Below are positions 4,572 to 7,331 of a stretch of DNA of 7,331 nt, piece by piece. The stretch covers positions 20,706 to 28,036 of the forward strand of contig DNFT01000088.1 of the NCBI GenBank assembly GCA_003486385.1. The letters are read 5' to 3'. Made by a program: the position numbers and the translations under genes. Within the stretch, counting starts at the first letter, position 1, and the number at the start of each line of letters is the position of its first letter. The notes under the pieces were generated by a model, which searched no databases, was not told the origin of the DNA, and saw only the letters and a list, made by a program, of their open reading frames with translations. Origin of the DNA: Eubacterium sp. Its GTDB lineage: Bacteria > Bacillota > Clostridia > Lachnospirales > Lachnospiraceae.

Positions 4572-7037
4572 TCAGTCTTTTATGATATTGCAGACCAATA
4601 TCACTGTATTTTTCAACCCTATAAGTTTTTCCAGCTCTGTTTTTGCCGTGTTAAAGCTGTTTTCTCCCGATACATACGCAACATTGCTCTTATCATACGC
4701 ATACACAAGCATACTCTCGTCCTCAGTTAGCACATTCAGTGCATATCCTTTGTGAATATAGTACAGTGCCTCATCAAGACTCACACCTGTTATATCCATA
4801 ACCTGTTCTGACTTATAGCTATCCGGAACAGAGATTTTGGCTGTATTTGTCTTATATCTGTCCCATATAATGCTTCCTGATGGTGCGACAACAACTCCCG
4901 CCTGTTCATCCGCCTGTGCTATCGCCTGTGCAGGATTACCGGTCAAAAGCGAAAGCTCTCCCATGCCGTACACTCTGTAATAGTCATTTTTCCTCGTGAC
5001 CTCACTCATATAGAGCTGTGCTTCCCCGTTAAATATAATGCTCTTAGGGTATATTACCTTGGTGTCATCCGATGAAGGCACAGATACAGTCAGAATTATA
5101 TACAGCTCCTTCTGTCTTACATCCGTTGCCACCTGTCTGGTCGTCAGGATTCCATCCGGTGTCATTGTCGTGCTTAAGAGCTGGTCATCAGCCATATCCG
5201 TAAGGCTTCCATCATCATTTATCTCAGCTCTTTTAATAATTATCTTGTTGCTGTCCGCCGTGACATCCATAACCCTCACTCCGGATTTTTCATAATCCTT
5301 GATTGTTTCAAGGCTGCCGTTGACTATCTCTATGCGGTACATCGGGTACAGAGCACTGATTTCAGTTTTTCTCGCCCTTCCGTATATGATATTGCCGTCT
5401 ATAAGTCCCAAGGTCTTTATATACTCCGTATCCGCCGCAGCAATCTCCGCTGTCTCACCGGTATCAAGATATATTATCTTCACAGCTTCACTGTGATTCT
5501 CGTCCCCACCTTCCTGATAAGCAAATATAGAATATTTTTCGGAATACAGGCAGGAATCCTCAACCACCTGTGAGGACACAACCATGTACTCCTTGGTATC
5601 GTAATGCACAGAGTATATGCTTCCTCCCTGATACATGAAAAATCTTCCCTCGTCATTAAGATATGTCAGTACTTCTACGTCCTTTTTTATGACATCATAT
5701 ATCTCATTTCTCGGAATGTATAGAATCTCCTCAACAATGTTTTTCTCTGCATTGTAGCTGCACACGGACACACCCATCTCACCCTCATGGCTTCCCCGGT
5801 TCATGTATCCGTACACAACATAGCTCACATTCCCATCTGAATCCACCGACAAAATCTTTATTCCGTGCTCCTGATATGCCTCCCTCACGGAGTCATAAGC
5901 GGAATCATCATCTACAAACGTGAAAAGCTGGACAAACTGGTTGGTCTTGGAATTGTAGCTCCACAGCTCCCCTCCCCTTACAAAGCAGGTCACCCTGCCG
6001 GTGCTGTCGCTCATCATCTGCAGCTGGTCAAGCCCCGACGTGATTCCAAGGTAAATTCTTCCCGAATCATTCAAATCTTCCAACCCGTCAAATAACTGGT
6101 CTACATATCTGTCATACCCCAAAACGTATGTTGTATCAGCATCGGCGCGTCTGATACGGAAAAATTCCTTCACATCATAGATATCAAGTCCTCTTGCCGC
6201 CGGTGTGCTCACCCGGTAGTCAAGCCTGATATCCGCTGTATTTCCCTGTATCTCCACAACCATCGGCCATATTCTGCCGTAGTACTGCGGCTGTAATGCG
6301 CCCCAGCCGACCTGGGAAAGCTTGGAATGGATATTCACATGTCCAAGGTTCGTATTATCGCCGGATGAATCCGGCTCAAGCTTCGGGATAATCTCATTTA
6401 TCGCCTCCTCATCGTACGTCACATTTGAAAAATGAATCACATAGCTCAGCTTATCGTCAAGGTTCAACCCATCACCAAGCACAATCCTTGTATAATACGC
6501 TGCCGTCTTTTTCTCTGTTGAGACAGTAATTTTCATCATATACTCGGTATTATCCTCAAGAAGGTTCTTTATGTTGAGAACCGCCTCGATGCGCTCACCC
6601 ATATTGCCTGTTGTATTGACATCATTAGTTTCGTAACTGCCTTTACCATTTTCATCATCGGCATAGCCCACTGTCTGATAATCCGTAACCGTTGTGTTCT
6701 CTATGTACTCTGAGCCGTCAAGGCTTCTTATCTCATACGATATCCCTGTTATCTTCTGACCGTACGTCCCGATACCGATTCTTAGCTTTCTTCCCTCCGG
6801 GAGAGGTGTGATACACTCATGTAACATGCTCTCATCAATATTGCTCACATATCCGTGCAGCAGATTGAACTCCTGCCCGCCCTCACTTATCATATACACT
6901 ATCGGAAGTGTTGCCGCAGACATATTCTCCTTGCTGGAACGGACTTCATCCGTAGCTCTGGTGAGCACAATCGTGATGACAGCAACCGCAACGAACACAA
7001 GAAATGATATAAGTACTTTATATTTAAAATTTTTCAA
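4572..7037 (-). CDS. Membrane-anchored extracytoplasmic protein of unknown function (beta-rich, possible propeller, C39-like C-terminal module)
   Basis: I do not recognise a named family. From the preferred TTG start (7037) the protein has 821 aa. It begins MKNFKYKV and has one hydrophobic helix at about 7-25, followed by Arg-Ala-Thr-Asp. With basic residues before the helix, the bulk should lie outside the cell. Residues about 81-188 alternate like a beta-sandwich (fibronectin/Ig-like). Residues about 270-640 hold recurring strands of the kind GGELWSYNSKTNQFVQL and GGSIYSVHYDTKEYMVV, suggesting an irregular beta-propeller. Residues about 686-788 (YYRVYGMGELSLL, AIAQADEQAGVVV, WDRY, then VSLDEALYYIHKGYALNVL and VYAYDKSNVAYV) recall a C39-peptidase-like fold. 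No catalytic Cys or His is visible there; the only Cys of that part is at 816. Domain calls are inference. TTG is chosen because AAGGA lies 7 nt before it; the in-frame ATG at 7079 (835 aa) has no ribosome site. No terminator separates it from asnS. Confidence 0.85.
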   Translation of the reverse strand: MKNFKYKVLISFLVFVAVAVITIVLTRATDEVRSSKENMSAATLPIVYMISEGGQEFNLLHGYVSNIDESMLHECITPLPEGRKLRIGIGTYGQKITGISYEIRSLDGSEYIENTTVTDYQTVGYADDENGKGSYETNDVNTTGNMGERIEAVLNIKNLLEDNTEYMMKITVSTEKKTAAYYTRIVLGDGLNLDDKLSYVIHFSNVTYDEEAINEIIPKLEPDSSGDNTNLGHVNIHSKLSQVGWGALQPQYYGRIWPMVVEIQGNTADIRLDYRVSTPAARGLDIYDVKEFFRIRRADADTTYVLGYDRYVDQLFDGLEDLNDSGRIYLGITSGLDQLQMMSDSTGRVTCFVRGGELWSYNSKTNQFVQLFTFVDDDSAYDSVREAYQEHGIKILSVDSDGNVSYVVYGYMNRGSHEGEMGVSVCSYNAEKNIVEEILYIPRNEIYDVIKKDVEVLTYLNDEGRFFMYQGGSIYSVHYDTKEYMVVSSQVVEDSCLYSEKYSIFAYQEGGDENHSEAVKIIYLDTGETAEIAAADTEYIKTLGLIDGNIIYGRARKTEISALYPMYRIEIVNGSLETIKDYEKSGVRVMDVTADSNKIIIKRAEINDDGSLTDMADDQLLSTTMTPDGILTTRQVATDVRQKELYIILTVSVPSSDDTKVIYPKSIIFNGEAQLYMSEVTRKNDYYRVYGMGELSLLTGNPAQAIAQADEQAGVVVAPSGSIIWDRYKTNTAKISVPDSYKSEQVMDITGVSLDEALYYIHKGYALNVLTEDESMLVYAYDKSNVAYVSGENSFNTAKTELEKLIGLKNTVILVCNIIKD

Positions 7038-7044
7038 TGTGATT

Positions 7045-7050
7045 TCCTTT
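7045..7050 (-). promoter_or_regulatory. Shine-Dalgarno site deciding the TTG start of the unknown gene
   Basis: The minus strand reads AAAGGA and then, after 7 nt, TTG AAA AAT. This gives a short basic N-terminus directly before the transmembrane helix. The upstream ATG at 7079 is preceded only by A/T-rich DNA (TTTTTAAATA) and would add 14 residues unlike a signal region. Confidence 0.7.
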
Positions 7051-7055
7051 CTTTC

Positions 7056-7070
7056 ACCGGTATATCCGGT
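7056..7070. repeat. Inverted repeat ACCGG-N5-CCGGT just upstream of the ribosome site
   Basis: ACCGG (7056-7060) and CCGGT (7066-7070) are exact inverse complements around TATAT. The repeat ends about 5 bp before the AAAGGA ribosome site, in G+C-rich DNA within an otherwise A/T-rich leader. It could be a small RNA hairpin affecting translation or an operator half-site pair. No regulator can be named. Confidence 0.4.
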
Positions 7071-7079
7071 CAATACCAT

Positions 7080-7331
7080 TATTTAAAAACGTATCGAATA
7101 TTTTCCAAGCAATACACCGTATAAGTTTATCACAAACATTTTAAAAATAGTATATATATTTTATTAAATAAGCTGCACCATACAAACAGGACAGATACAA
7201 TAGTATGATGTTGGGGGCAAAACATGTGCTATAAACTTAGCATGTATAACTTATTATATTTATGCATATCACGACTTTTGGAAGAAGCTTAGATGTTCTT
7301 AGAACTCTGTTCACACACTAGCCAGAACCGG
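7080..7331. other. Upstream A/T-rich intergenic DNA at the right edge
   Basis: No supportable gene. A minus-strand TATAAT lies at 7258-7253 without a good -35, so the promoter of the unknown gene remains undecided. Small inverted repeats are present: TGCTA/TAGCA around 7226-7241, and alternating GTTC/GAAC elements at 7295-7312 (GTTC-TTA-GAAC-TCT-GTTC). A short minus-strand frame is open from the right edge to a TAA at 7291-7289 (13 codons). It could be the tail of an outside gene but cannot be supported. Confidence 0.55.

Noticed and set aside
7224..7292. 22-residue plus-strand ORF preceded by GGGGG
   Set aside because: The G run is a poor Shine-Dalgarno match, there is no convincing promoter, and the product has no recognisable character.

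Overview
The window looks like chromosomal DNA of a low- to moderate-GC Gram-positive anaerobe, most likely a Lachnospiraceae member (Roseburia/Agathobacter/Lachnospira type). This rests on the style of the three proteins, the AGAGG/AAAGGA-type Shine-Dalgarno sites and the A/T-rich intergenic DNA. It is an inference from general resemblance, not a database match. No mobile element, CRISPR array, tRNA or rRNA is visible.

All three supported genes lie on the minus strand, so transcription runs from the right edge to the left. (1) 7037-4572: a large membrane-anchored extracytoplasmic protein of unknown function. It has one N-terminal transmembrane helix, a probable beta-sandwich region, a long beta-rich region that could be a propeller, and a C-terminal module faintly like the C39 peptidase fold without its catalytic residues. 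(2) 4459-3068: asnS, a complete 463-residue asparaginyl-tRNA synthetase with its own sigma-A-type promoter in the 112-bp gap after gene 1. (3) 2687-249: a bifunctional class A penicillin-binding protein (GT51 transglycosylase plus transpeptidase) with all core motifs present and an unusual tail of about twelve Gly-Gly-Asp-x-Asn-Ala repeats.

Intergenic DNA holds most of the remaining signal. Positions 1-248 contain a strong intrinsic terminator for the PBP gene, built on an imperfect 24-bp stem. Positions 2694-3067 (about 370 bp without a gene) contain a stem-loop directly after the asnS stop, an extended -10 promoter candidate and a leader rich in inverted repeats. Positions 7080-7331 are A/T-rich upstream DNA with several small palindromes and no convincing gene.

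The genes do not form an obvious pathway. Two act at the cell envelope (wall polymerisation; an unknown surface protein) and one is a translation housekeeping enzyme. Readthrough from gene 1 into asnS is possible because no terminator separates them. The PBP gene is probably a separate unit. I see no clear novel multi-gene system. The points most worth a second look are the unknown surface protein, the PBP repeat tail, the long terminator hairpin and the structured PBP leader.
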